From: Acanthamoeba sp. SK_2022b
Lineage: Eukaryota > Discosea > Longamoebia > Acanthamoebidae
Assembly (NCBI GenBank): GCA_027943245.1
Contig: JANDJZ010000161.1
Coordinates: 1-64,000 of the forward strand
Length of the DNA stretch: 64,000 nucleotides
Direction: 5' to 3'
The stretch's first letter is position 1, and every line of letters begins with the position of its first letter. This document shows, in pieces, positions 31,719-44,610 of the stretch. The position numbers and the translations under genes are program-made. Below the pieces are notes generated by a model. The model did not search any database. It saw only the letters and a list, made by a program, of their open reading frames with translations, and was not told the DNA's origin.

Positions 31719-32267
31719 CTTCTGTGTTGTGAATGATTTGAGATCTGCAGAAGAGGAGAGAAGTAATGATTAGATGAAGCGTGAAGAAGGTAGATCGAGT
31801 GTGCTCTACAGCGCTTGCACCAATTAAATGGTGCAAATCACTTGAAATCGTCTCTAATTGTGAGATCGGAGTGAAATGTTTCTATCAGTAATAGTGTTGT
31901 GGAGGTTTGGTCCCCAACATGTGCGTACCGGTTGGGCGAAGTGATGGCAGATTTTCAGACGCACAACGTGCACAAGATGCAAACAAAAAGCAAGTGCAAG
32001 GTGAGCTGTGCACGTTGGACACGGCGGAGTGGCACGTACCACAGACTCTCCGGAGGGTGTGCTGCCGTGTGCGGTGTGGTCGAGATAGACGGAAGAACAC
32101 TCTCCGCAGCCGCAGAACCGCAGACGAGAACTGGACGAACAAGAAGCCAAGCCAAATGTCCCGGATTCGCTGTTCTTCGTAGAGACGCCAAGACAAGTTC
32201 CACACATGACGTCAGCCAAGTGGTGGCCTGAAAATAAATATATTTGTGCATTTTAATTATCAGACAA
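31719..32267. other. Intergenic between ATIC and the ABC transporter
   Basis: About 550 nt hold the ATIC promoter side and the transporter 3' UTR, both genes being on the minus strand. Short ORFs here show no domain or splice support. An alternative 5' exon of ATIC cannot be excluded. Confidence 0.5.
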
Positions 32268-35200
32268 TTATCTGTTCTGGTGTCGCACAAACTTGATCGT
32301 CAGGACAATGCCGACCAGGAAGGCTATATAGAAGCCGAGGAAAACCAGACCGTTACGAAGCATGTTGTCCTTGTCAAAGTCGACCTAATGGTGCGGCAAC
32401 TAGTTTAGCGCAGCAGTCCCAAACATCAACGACGGCGCTTGCACGTACCGAATTCAAGAAGTCACTTCCGTCGGTTATGGGGCAGTAGGGCATGGTGTTG
32501 TCGGTTCCACTGATGGGGACCTGCACGTACTGGCTGCCCGTGCAGTGCAGCTTGAGCCCGTCCATCTCGTTGGCCACCAGTAGCTCCAGCGGGTACATGT
32601 TGATGTCTACAACAAACAAGGAATGCATGTGGTGAGTGTTCGACACGCACACACACCAACACCAACCGCGTACGAGCTACATACCCAGATAGTGGACCCA
32701 TATGAAATACTTTGGTATGTTGTCGCGCGAGATGAGGAAGCCGGAGAAGAGCGCGAACACGGTGAAGGCAATGGCGCAGAACGAGTTGGCCAGGATCATG
32801 TTGGGGGCCAGGAGGGCCAGCACCTGGACCAGCGCGAACGAGATCATGAAGTTGAGCAGCAACACCGCGAAGAATATCCAGAACTTGCCCGCGTCGTATT
32901 GGAAGCCTGTGATGAAGTAGGCCGGAATGCTGTGCGTTGTTGTTGTTGGGGTCAGAAAAAGGCAGCCAGCGTGACATTCGTTTGGGCGTGATAGCGTACA
33001 TATAGAGGACAGTGGAGATGAGGCAAAAGGGCCACTCGACCACGATGATAGTGATGGCGTAGGCCAAGCTGTTGTAGGTTCGCGAGGCGTTCTCACGATA
33101 GAACACCGCGCGGTTCATGATGACTCCGGCCAGCAGCTCTGCACACCAGAACCATGACGCACCTTAAGCGAATGCGCGCATAAGCCTCGAGACGTAGGGG
33201 AGCGTACGCATGGACGTGAGATTGCAGATGATGAGAGAGAAGTAAATGACTGCGGCGCGCTCCGTGGCGCCTACCTGATCGTTGTCCAGCTGCAAGAACA
33301 GTGTGCCCTACGAGCAGGTGAACCAAAGCGTGAGCCCACAGGCATGTCGACATCGGAGCCAAGGGAGGTTGAGGGCATACCATGATGAGGCCCATGATGA
33401 GCGGGGACATGATCTTGCCGATGAAGTCAGGCGGGGTTCGCCAGTACTGCAGCGCCGAGCGCTTGATCAGCTCCCACAGCTGTACATAGAACGGCGTAGC
33501 GTAGCGGCCCTGCATCTTGGACTTCATCTCCTTCCACTTCCTACGCATCCTACCCGAGGACTCGTGGTGTTCGGAGTCCATCGGATAGATGCCTCGCTCG
33601 AGGGCTGTGTGCGAATGAATCGGAGTTAAAACCCACGTGTGCTAGCAACATGTGGGAGTGGCTGCAGCGCTGCGCACCTTCTTGCGTCTCCCTGTTGAAG
33701 CTGGACTCCCTGAAGGCCGCCACGGCCGGATCGTCTTCTCCCGTCTTTGGTTGGATCTCCTGGCCATTCTCGTCCTTCTTCTTCTGCGCTCCGGAGATGC
33801 CTGTTTTCAATTGGAGCGAGGAATCGTCAGCAGCGTGTGCACGAAAGACGGCCAGCGCGAGGCGTCCAATCGCGACGCGACACGAACCAGCTCCGGTCAC
33901 TTCGAGGATGAACTCGGCCGGGTTCTGGAAGGGCTTGAGTTGGCGGCCCAGCGCGTTCGAGAAATAGTCGAGCATGATTGAGCAGTCTCCCGGGCGCTCT
34001 CCGATCGGGCCAAAATAAGTGGTGTATCCACCTGCGTTGGTGAGGGCATGAGCACTGGCCATCCAAGCCTGAATAGCTCAGCGCGTAGGCCATTACCTTT
34101 CTTGAGGAGGAGTAGATGGGTGAACAGGCCGAAGATGGTGGCCGATGGCTGATGGATGGTGCACACCACGGGCGTGCCACGGGACGAGATGTTCTGGACG
34201 GCCTTCATCACGCGCTCGGCGCCGAACGAGTCGAGTCCCGACGTCGGCTGCCATTTTGGTGGAACGTCAGCGGTGATGTTGATGTTAACCACGATGGAAG
34301 GAAAGAGGAACAACGATTGGGGTACCTCATCCAGGAAGAGGATAGCCGGATCGGCGGCCATCTCGACGCCCATCGTGACACGCTTACGCTGATCGGCAGA
34401 GATGCCGTCCTGTGCACTGTTGCCGATCACCATGTCGGCCTGTTTCTCCAAACCGAGGATGGACAGCAGGCTGCGCGCGTATTGCTTCTTCTGCTCCACC
34501 GGAATGGAGTGCGGCAAACGACACTGCACAAAATGGGAAAATGGTCAGTAACCAAGGTTCAACAAAATGAAGAAAAAAATGATATTGAACGGCGAAAACG
34601 CACGATGGCACTGAACTCGAGCGCTTCGAGGACAGTCTGGGAAGGGTTGTGGATGTCCTGCTGCTCGACGTAGCCGATGATGCGGTTGAGGCTGCTGTCG
34701 GCCTTGCGGCCGTTGATGAGGATCTCGCCCGTGATCTTGCCGCCAGTCTTTCGGCGCGCGAGCACGTCCATCAGAGTGGACTTGCCAGCGCCCGAAGAAC
34801 CCTAATCGATCGTCGAATCGTTGAGCGATACAAGCTCCCTCACCACGGCAACGAATGGTTCGGGTGTACCATGAGGGCAAGCATCATCCCGGGCTTGACG
34901 TAGCCAGAGACATCATGGATCAGCTGCAGCTCGTTCTTCTTGAGGCCCTTCCGCACAAAGACGGAGTAGTTGAGGTTGCTCCACGACAGGTAGGCCCCGC
35001 TCTCCACCGGCGGATCGCGCTTGCTCTTCCGCCCTGCATGGGAGAGTCAGCTCTCCCCGCTCGCTTGTCATGCGTGTCGTCGGCCAGTGCCGCACCCTTT
35101 TTGCTCATCCGTTTGGAGATTGCGTCCTTCTTGACCTGCTGGATGTTGAAATCGGCCAGCTCCGAGTCCTTGACTTCCTTCTCCTTCATGCGCGGAGGAG

Positions 35201-36875
35201 GAGGTGGAGTGTGTCTGCGGCATGTGGTGGCGAGGTCAGCTTAATGGGTGATGTGACACGACAGGTGAAGCAGCGGTAAAGCACCTGACAAAGGCGAGAG
35301 CCAAGAAGGCAAGGACGGTCCAGATGAGCCAGTAGCAGCAGATGACAGCCAGGAAGACCCACTTGATCCACGAGTAGTCCCACACGTCAAAGTTATTGAC
35401 GGCGTAGTCGGTGCCGCTGGTGATGCCGCACGCCTGGTTTCCTGTATGTTACGAACTGACGGTCAGTTTTCTTCCGCGATGAAGCTATTCCGGGGCGGCG
35501 AGTAGTGGTACCGGCAAAGCCCAGAGGGTAGGGGAGATTGAAATTGGGCGTATCGGTGGGTGGGCTGAGTTGGTCAGGCGAGCACTCGTACGAGCTGCCC
35601 CAGAATTCGTTTGCGACGAGTCCCTGGAAGCCGTAAATCTGCATATAATCAAAGTGAAATGAGGTGAGCCATGTCCACAACCAGCAATGAGCGTTACGTG
35701 TGGATGGCGTACAGCTGGATTTCCCCAGTAGAACCAGATCCACCACCCAGGTATTTGCGTCTGTTTCACCACACCGATACGTTAATTGTTTAGGGTCACA
35801 TGCGCTGTTTGTTGAAGAAACAAACGTACCCTAGTGATCATGTAGCCACCGAAGAGGATGGAAAGGGCAGTAAAGACCGGAGATATGCCCTGCGCCGCGT
35901 TCAGATCCGGCGCAATGCACGCCACAAAGCGGTTGAAAGCGCGAGTCATCTGTGCAATGTAGATGAGTGAGTCTCTCGATTGTGAAAAGAGAAGGCGAAG
36001 CTGCGTACGAAATAGTAAGCGCCGCAGATGAGGAGGAAGAAGATGAAACGATCGCCGCCCGAGTTCAGACCAGTCATCCAATAGGTGATGCTACAAAAGA
36101 TGAGCGTTTCGATAACTGTCATCGGAATCTGGGGTGGGAGAAAGAAGCGAAAGCCGTGAGATGGCGGCGGGGTGGCCACTCAAGAGCAGTCGACGTGTCG
36201 TACCTCTGCAAGAATATTGGACATGAGGTAGGGCAGCGGCTTGTAATATTTGCCATCGCGCTGGTAGTAATACACTGCGCGGTCGGCGATCACGCCCGGC
36301 AGCGCATTGAGCGATGAGAACGAGAAGTAGGCCATAATTGTGAACACCAATCCCAGCTTCGTTCGGGCATCATCCTGTAATGTGACTGGTCAGTATACGC
36401 ACGCTCACTGGATCGCTCCCACCGCTCATTATTTAGACGTGCCTGGTTGTTGCCGAGTCGAAGGAAGAGCAGGCCGGTGATGACGGAGATGAGGACAGCG
36501 CTCATCACACGCGACCGGTTGGTGGTCATGTCACGCCACTCCTTAGTAAACGCCCTCTTGGAGAGAAGCAGGAATTGCTTGAGGCCCGACGTCGAGTACA
36601 TGGGCTCCTTGTACTCATCCTCGCTGTTGGACAGAGGCGATGGCGAAGATGCCCCTGTCTTCTTCTCGAGCTCGGCCTCGGTCCGCTGGTAGTACTTGGA
36701 CTGCTTGTAGGCGTCGACGAACTCGGCGGGCGTGAGCCAGTGGAAGTCATCGTAGTCGTCGCCCTTCTCTTCGTCGTGCTGGGCATCAGCCCGGTACTTG
36801 AGCGGGTTGGCCACCATTCCCGCTCCGCTCTCGGTCACCTCCTCTGCATTTCACATTCATCTTGTCAGGAGCCAG

Positions 36876-36935
<60 letters not shown>

Positions 36936-38236
36936 TGACAGTACGAAGAAACTCGGCCGGGTTGGTGTTCTCCGAGCAACTATAGCCCAGGCTATTGTAG
37001 TGCTCCATGGCCTCTTGGCGTGTTCCGAAGAAGGCCACCTCGCCTTGCGTGAGGATGAGCACATTGTCGAATAGACTGAAAACTTCGTAGCTGGGCTGAA
37101 GGAGAGACGCCAGCACAGTGGCTTCCATGTCGGCCAACAGACGCACTGCGCGCAGGACGTCGTACGAGGCCGACGAGTCGAGGCCAGTCGTGGGCTCATC
37201 GAGTAGAAAGATGGAGGAGTCCTTGACCGCCTCCACTCCGATAGTCACGCGCTTCTTCTCACCGCCCGACACTCCTCGCAGGAGCGCGTCGCCCACCACG
37301 GTGTTGGCCCTGTGCGAGAGGCCCAGCACCTGCAGGATGGAATCGACACGCATCGCCTTTTCCTTGCGCGACAGCCACGAGCCCATCTGGCAGTCGGCGC
37401 TGAACCGGAGCGTCTCCTTGACCGTGAGCTGCGCTGTATGTGTATATCGTCAAGGTGAAGGTGTGTTATTAAAAGCATTGAGTGGAAGATAAATGTTAAG
37501 ATGCTTTAAATATATATATATACCAATGTGAGTGTCCTGCTGGGGCACGAAATTGACAGATCGGTAGTAGTTGTCCTCCCGCGGGTTCTTGCCGTTGAAC
37601 AGGATCGTGCCCTTCTTCTTGCCGGCCTTCATTGTGCCATAGAGCAGCTTCAACAGCGTGCTCTTGCCACAACCTGTCACCGAACAGAACAAATTTTTGG
37701 TTAGCGTCTATTTTGCTCTGAAAATCATTTGCCGTGATCGGATAAAAGGGACGAACCGGGAGCACCGAGCAATAAGGTCATTTGGCCGGGCTTGAGAAAG
37801 AAGCTCACGTCGTGTAGGATATCGATGGGCTCCTTCTTCTTCTTGGCCTGGGCCAGGCAGTTGAGCTGGGTAGCTACCGTGGTCTGGGTCGTCTGCGGAG
37901 GCGGGGCCTTGACGGTGCAGGTGAGGTGCGACACCACCACCTCGATCGGGCGGTAGTTGGGCGCAGTGACTTTCTTCTGCTCGGCGATGTGGTCGCGCAG
38001 GAGCACCGTCTGGTCGTTCACCTGAATGCGCAGCTCCGAGTCCTCGTCCTGTGCATTACAAGCGAAACGTTATGACAAAGAGGTGCAGGCTCAAGATTGC
38101 GTCTACGTACACTCGACTCTTCGCCACCGTGCGCCGCCGCAGAGATACCGGAGGAGTCACTAGAGCCATCGTCAGAGGAACTTGACTCCTCGGACTGTCG
38201 CGTAAGGGTGGGCTCCTTGCCCTTTTCTTCTTCCAT
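32268..38236 (-). CDS. Full-size PDR-type ABC transporter (ABCG family)
   Basis: A plasma-membrane-type efflux pump in the reverse order (NBD-TMD)2, about 1,350-1,400 residues in about 20 exons. The start ATG 38236 opens a Ser/Glu/Asp-rich cytosolic tail. NBD1 has a Walker A ending [10 protein letters not shown], a signature [12 protein letters not shown] and a Walker [16 protein letters not shown]1 follows ([20 protein letters not shown], then [17 protein letters not shown] and [11 protein letters not shown]). NBD2 has [33 protein letters not shown] and ILFLDEPTSGLDS. TMD2 has [34 protein letters not shown] and a final FVRHQNR. The NBD2 signature reads [10 protein letters not shown], where PDR pumps usually have GLS-x-EQRKR-type motifs, so it is conventional. 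One intron, near 36879-36932, holds a GT tract. The substrate is unknown; family members export lipids or xenobiotics. Confidence 0.95.
36878..36933. repeat. (GT)n microsatellite in an ABC transporter intron
   Basis: About 54 nt of GT. Confidence 0.95.
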
Positions 38237-38533
38237 AACTGTCTTTACCCGGTTCGCTGTGTGCGCGTGTGGTGTTATGCTAGGCTAACTGCACCAGCAA
38301 AGCTCCCAGTTTTTCTATAGGCGTTCGTAGGCTTCTCCACCAACAGCACCCTTTCGCTCGTTTCCTGATCAGCCGGCCAATCAACAAACAAAAATGCAAG
38401 ATGGAAAATGGCGAGGAACCAATGGCAAAAGAGGCTAGCCTTCTTTTCCATTTGCGCATTTAAGGGTACCCGCGCGGGCGCGCCCCGGCGGACTTGCGCG
38501 GTGACTTACGCTCTTGATCTTGGGCTCGCTTCT

Positions 38534-39385
38534 TTACGTTCTCACCTTACGGTCCTGCCACTCCGGAAGGAAGTACAAGAGGTCCAGCTGGGGCCATTCT
38601 GTGCATAGGAGACCGTGCTGTCAGTCAGAGGAGGGTCTGGTCGCCACAGAGACTAGAGCGCACCAATGCCAAGACGGGTGAACGCAGCGCTGAGCTGACC
38701 GCGGTGGTGCGTGCCACTACGCAAGTCATCGGGTGAGATAATGGCGCTTTCCACGACTAGAGGAGGCATGTACTGGTTGAATACGTGGTCAAGCACCTCC
38801 CCGCGAAGACGAGTGAGTTCGTGGCCTTTGGTGTCCCTGTAAGTGAACGGGTCCTGGTGACCAGCAAGGGTGAGCGTCGGCCATTACAGCGTGCAAAGGC
38901 TTCTCACCTGAAGCTCTTTGTCCGAGAGTGCGGTCACCAGCTCGATCCACTTGATTCCCTGCATTGCAGCGCACGACATGAGTGCGAGTGGAGTGATGAT
39001 AAAGAAGATAAAGAACAACCTGCTGCAAGAGTGCCTCATGCAGCTGTTGACGGTCGGCTATCAGTTCCTGGTCGAGCCCAGTCACACTTATCTGCTGTCC
39101 GACGAAGCGGCCATACCACAGGCGATCGGCCAGCAAGATATCTGCGGCAACAAGCTCAACACTTAGCGAGTTGCAAGGGAATGGCGTGAGAGCGATGCGC
39201 ACGGTTGAGGGTGCCGTGGATGGACTTGAAGAAAAGTCCTTGGTCTTGGCGGTAGGCATCATCTGGCACAGATTTTACCGCTGCCAGCAGCTTGTCCAGC
39301 GCTAAACTGCACAGTTAGTTGACCCCCCCCAAAACGGGGAGGTAGTAACCGTGGAGGTAGTACCCCAGTGATGGTAGTGAGCCAT
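38534..39385 (-). CDS. DinB/YfiT-fold metalloenzyme-like protein
   Basis: Small four-helix DinB-superfamily protein. The proposed first exon (39364-39385) gives MAHYHHW and splices in phase to ALDKLLAAVKSVPDDAYR near 39300. The next blocks are GLFFKSIHGTLNH, then ILLADRLWYGRFVGQQ and LDQELIADRQQLHEALLQQ. The middle has HELTRLRGEVLDHVFNQYM, and the C-terminal part has GTHHRGQLSAAFTRLGIEW and LDLLYFLPEWQDR before the stop at 38536-38534. The three His expected to bind a metal are present (the His after GTLN, the His of DHVFNQ, and HHRGQ). Bacterial and eukaryotic DinB-fold proteins include thiol S-transferases and many of unknown role. A longer N-terminus from the region above 39385 is possible. 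Confidence 0.78.
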
Positions 39386-39522
39386 TTGAAGAAAATGGCG
39401 ATGGTAAGGGCTGACAGGAAGGCTAGCAGGTGGTAGGTCCATCGTTGGGACACAAGGTGCTGCCATTAGCACTCCGGAGGCCACGGTTCTCTTTTCATTT
39501 TTTCCACATAATTTATGTCTTA

Positions 39523-39666
39523 CCGTTGGGGAGCGACCCAGCAACGGGTTAGCTAAGGGGGTCGAAATTTCATCATCTTCCACTACTGCCAAGAGTGTAA
39601 CTCTTGCAGAAGTGGACGAAATTCGGACCCCCATAAGGGCCAGCACCGGCTGGGTCGCTCCCCAAC
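39523..39666. mobile_element. Fold-back (MITE-like) element with 17-bp perfect terminal inverted repeats
   Basis: The element begins GTTGGGGAGCGACCCAG and ends with the exact reverse complement CTGGGTCGCTCCCCAAC. The interior is also largely self-complementary: GGGGGTCGAAATTTC pairs imperfectly with GAAATTCGGACCCCC, and an inner AAGAGT/ACTCTT helix closes the centre. The whole 144 bp can form one long imperfect hairpin. It has no coding capacity. No clear target-site duplication is visible. It lies between the DinB-like gene and the BAH methyltransferase gene. Confidence 0.75.
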
Positions 39667-39965
39667 TTATATGACTGAATCTTTGTGAAATGTATGTGTT
39701 CAAAAGTTGAATTACCATAACTTTTGGGCGCATGCCCTTTCTGCGATGTCATTGTTGGTGCTCAATTGGGTAGCCACTCTTAACTGAGTGTTCAGGAAAA
39801 TGAGACACTGCCCCTTCTCTTGTCCATCAGCTTTGCTGCCTCCATTGGCCTTGGTGGGCATGGCTGAGTTGCACCACAAGAGCATTAACTCCTTTTTGAT
39901 GTGTGCCATTACCATGGTTGGAGCCATGATGCTGAGCACTGTATTGGGCCACATGCCTGCACCCA

Positions 39966-40075
39966 CACCTGCACCTGCACACCTGCACACCTGCACACCT
40001 GCACACCTGCACACCTGCACACCTGCACACCTGCACACCTGCACACCGGCACCCACACCCACACCCACACCCACA
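39966..40075. repeat. Tandem (ACCTGCAC)n minisatellite followed by (ACCCAC)n
   Basis: About ten copies of the 8-bp unit ACCTGCAC run to about 40046, followed by four to five copies of ACCCAC. The + strand is open through the array (His/Thr/Cys/Pro-rich peptide), but this is probably chance. It lies upstream of the BAH methyltransferase gene. Confidence 0.85.
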
Positions 40076-40393
40076 CCTGAGCATTGCCCACTTTGTTCCA
40101 GCTTTGCTGGTGGAGCTGGAAAAACAGGAATTCAGATAGATGTAAGTCAAGGTCTTAGTAAAGTTGTGTAACCACATAATGTGAGTGTAAATGGATGCTC
40201 ACTCTGTGAGGTTGTCCTGCACTAATTAGGCTTAAACATCTTCAACTCAAGTGATAACTTATAAGCACGCCTAGCCAGCATCTTAACCTACCACCAGTGT
40301 TATTTTTATTTATTTATTTTGGGTGTAACATTTTCCACAAAACACAAACAGAAAAAAACTTGGTTGCTCCCTCAAGATGAGGAAGTGCCACAG

Positions 40394-43300
40394 ATGGAGA
40401 CAAAGAAGCACCCACCACTACCCTCAATCAAGATTGTGCTTCCCCTTTTCTGTAGTGCAGCACTTCCCCCAGCACTCTTGGAGAAAAGATCAAAACTGTC
40501 CCGCCGGAGGGAAAAGGGGGCGCAAGACCCACTGCCCCCATGGACTGTTTGGGAGGAAGAGGGCAGCCAGACAGAAACTGAGGATAAGCCCCAGGGGGGT
40601 GACAGTGTGGAGTCTTATGAGTTGTACAGACAAGGTGACTTTCTGGCCATAATGCCGGAGGGGATAGAGGTACGTCCAACGCGGAGCACCAACGTGCCAC
40701 TCCTCTCACCCGCCCTGCACAGGAGTTCTGGTTGTGTAGAGTGGAGAAGGATGTCAGTGTGCCCAGGGACCAAGAATGCTTACTTGACGTGCAATGGCTC
40801 GAGCTTCTGGGTATGCAAACTACTGAACAGCAAGCGCCACTGACCCCTCTGACGACTTCGTATAACCTCAGAGAACCAGTACCTCCTGTACGAGCTCCTA
40901 CCAGAGAACGTTGGCGAGGTGTCCAACCTCTCCGTCATCTGCAAGGTGTCTCCAATCGAAACACAAGGTGGCTATCTGTACGGACTCCCTCATTCTTCTT
41001 CTTCTGTGTTGTTTTGTCGTTCCTGCACGACTTGCCTGGACGAGTTCATAGGGAGGCCTCGGAGCTTGACCACGCAAGCCCTTCTTTATCAGGCAACTGC
41101 CTACCGAGGAGCGGAGAGCGATCTCGCAGCTGCGGGAGGACTTCTACGCCCCGCCAGAGGTGCACCTGCTGGGCGATTGCTTCCACGTGGAGAAGATCGT
41201 AGACGACAAGGGCAACTGCGTCTCCGAGAAGCTCTTCTTTCCTGCCGTCAATAAGGGCGGTCAGGTCTTCACCGTCAACGACTGCGTGCAGGTTGCTCCT
41301 CCCCGCGTCTCGTCTGACCCCATTCTGCACTCACACTCGCTTCTCGCTTTACCTTTGCGCAACGCACACCCCAACGTGTACGCTTAGGTTAGAGGCATGC
41401 GAGGACAGCAGAAGGTGGCCAACTTCGCCCGCCTGGTGGGCATCTTCGACGACACCAGCGGTATTCCAACCGGCCCGCTTGATCAATGCAAGCCCCCTCA
41501 CTCGCATTTCTTCCAGACAAGACGATCAAGGTCAGGATTCAATGGTTCTACGAGCAAATCGAAGCCACTTTGCAGGAGCCCTGGGCTGTACTTTACCTCT
41601 CCCTCTGCTTCTTTTGGTTTCTCGGTAACTTGTTGACCAAGATCGCTCATCCTCGCCCCGGACTCCTTGCTGCGCAGTTCAAACACAAGAACGAGCTGCT
41701 GTACTCGGAGACCTTTACCGAAACTTCGGCCCGCAACCTCATTAGCAAGGTGCGAGATCCATTCGGCCATCGAGTGATGTGCGTGTATGTGCTTCATCTC
41801 ATGGCAGTGACTGCGCTCAGTGCACGATCTTTTACGAGCCACCGAACGCATGCCGCTTTTGCCAGCGCAGGCACGAGGCCAAGCGCTATCCATTCCCGCC
41901 GCTGGTCGATAGCTCGCAGATGATAACAGACGACGCTCCCGGCACGCCCAGCGCCTCCCCCAGTTCCATCGGCCCAAAGGCGGGGAGCACGCCGCAGCCG
42001 CACGTGTGGCGCAAGGTGCTGTGTCCCGACAAGGGCGTGCTGTACGACCAGCCGCTGCTCGACCTCGACCTCCTGGAGCGCGACCACCACGACAACGTTT
42101 CAGCCAAAGCAGAGATAGAAGAAGAAGATGTAGATGGAGACTACGAGGAAGAGAGGGAAGAGCCGCAGCTCAATGAGGTGGTCGACGACGTGTGGAAGAG
42201 CGTTCGAGTGCTTCGCTGTGTGGGCGACGCATCAAAGCTCAGCAAAGATGAAGAAGACGATGAGGAGGAGGAGGACGAGCAAGGTGAAGAGGAAGAAGAG
42301 GACAATGGTGAACATGAAGGGAGGAGTAGGAAGAGGAGGAGGCGCACGTTCGGCGCGGTGGAGCTGCGCGTGCAGTGGGAGCGCAGCGGTCGACGAGAAA
42401 AGGTGTCGCTGGCCAAGGGCGACTGCGTCATGATGCGCGACGAGAACGGCCGCCCCTACTTCTCCCGCGTTGATCGCATCCGCAGCTGCCGCGATGGCGC
42501 TGACGACGACGACGATCAACACGAGTCCGGCATACTGCTCGATTGCAGCTACTTCTACGCGGCCGATCAGACCGTAATGGGCGCGGCGGGGCGCAAGATC
42601 GTGTCGCACGAGCGCGAGGTCTACGCGTCGACCGACGTCGGGCGGCACGAGCTCGCGTGCGTACTGGCCAAGGCCGACGTGCGCTACATCGACGACGTCA
42701 CCGATTGGACTGAGCTCTGCGGCCTCTCGCCCGCGTCGTCGTCGTCGTACTTCTATCGATACGTGTACAGCGCGCTGACGCACGTGTTTGTCGACGCCAA
42801 GCGATGGAGCCGCGGCGGCGAAGAGGCGGACAAGAACGACGAGGAAGAGGAGGAAGAGGAGGAGAGCATCGAGGACTACTTTGGGGAGTACGACGAGGTC
42901 ATCCAGTCCCGGGAGGCCTCGATGATGCGATGTGGCCGATGGTCTGGGCACGACTCCGTCTCCCACTCCCAACGAACCCAGTACGTGCGTGGGTGGGCTT
43001 GCCTGTGTGCTGTGTGCTGTGTACTGTGTGCTGTGTGCGTTGCTGATGTCTCGTTCATGTGTTTTGGCAGGGCTGTGCTGACGCAAGAGGGCGAGAAGGT
43101 GACGCTGCATAGAATCTCCTATGCCTGCTTCTCATGGCGCGGCCGGCGCTTTGCGACGGGCCAGGGCGCCTTCGTATGGACTACCCCGCTCGAGCGTACG
43201 ACCAACCACCTGCCGCTGTGCAGGTGCGTCGTGCGCATCGAGGGGTTCTGGGTGGACCCGCAGAGCGGGCAGCGTTGGATACAGGGCAGGAAGATGTACC

Positions 43301-44309
43301 ACCACACCGACTCCCGCTTCTACACGGTCGTCCACGGCGGCTTTCTCAACTCGAGGCGCCACGACATGAACAAAAGAACGAAAGCGAAAGCGAAAGCGAA
43401 AACGAAAGCGAAGCAATCCTCTACCGATAGCGCGGAGGATAGTGAAGCTGAAGGAGAGAACGAGACTAGCGAAGACGACGAGGACATGTACGTCGACGTA
43501 GATGGCGACTACACGGACAGCGGAGAGGACGAGGAGAGCGACTACGAGGGCGAAGAAAGGGAGGAGAACGTGGCGGGCGAGGCGCCGACGCCGCTGTTCC
43601 ACGTTAACGAGCTCTTCGAGTCGCGGGAGGTCGAGTACCACCCAATCGCCCTCCTCTACGAGCCCTGCCACATCAACTTTGTCCACGTCCCACTGAGCCA
43701 CGAAAACGAAAGCGATAGCGAAAGCGGTGACTCCGATGCGGGCAGGCGATGCCCCAAGCGATTCCATCGCGAGCGATGGGCGGTGTGCAAGCGCATAGAC
43801 GATGAGTTGGCGGACACGCACGGTCGCGACGCGGCCAGGACCTTCTACTGCGCGCAGCGATTCGATCGCGCGAGCGGCGGGCTCGAGCGTCTGAGCCAGG
43901 ATCAGGTCCTGTGCCGCCAAACCCGATCGCGCATCATCAAAGAGGAGGAGGAAGGCGACCCGTTTGACTTCGTGCCCGACGAGGGCGCACGCAGGGGGGA
44001 GCAGCAGAAAACGAACATGACGGCCTTCGATCTCTTCTGCGGCTGCGGCGGCATGTCGCTCGGTCTGGAGATGGCCGGCGTTGACGTCAAGTGGGCCGTC
44101 GGTAAGACTCACAAAACCCACAAGCATTCATGGAACGCTCTGCTGACGGCGTGTTGTATTCTTTAGATGTCGACGACCATTGCGTGGAGACCTACAGGCG
44201 GGCGCATCCGCGGGCGCGTGTCTACCACGAAGATGCGTGGGACATCCTGCGCAAAATGAAGCAGGGCTTGGACGACTCCTTGCCCAAGCCCGGCGAGGTA
44301 TACACCGCG

Positions 44310-44373
<64 letters not shown>

Positions 44374-44519
44374 ACGAGCTACTCTTCCAACGAAACGTGC
44401 GCACGCATACAGGTCACTCTCCTGGCCGGCGGGCCTCCGTGTCAAGGCGCTGCCCTCCAGAACAGGAACCGCGCGCTCTCCCACCCTCAGAACAGGTGAC
44501 CAACGCAACCTCAATTCTG

Positions 44520-44610
<91 letters not shown>

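Noticed and set aside
39523..39666. Rho-independent terminator or bacterial insertion sequence
   Set aside because: The setting is clearly eukaryotic, with introns on both sides; the length and perfect termini fit a fold-back transposon better.
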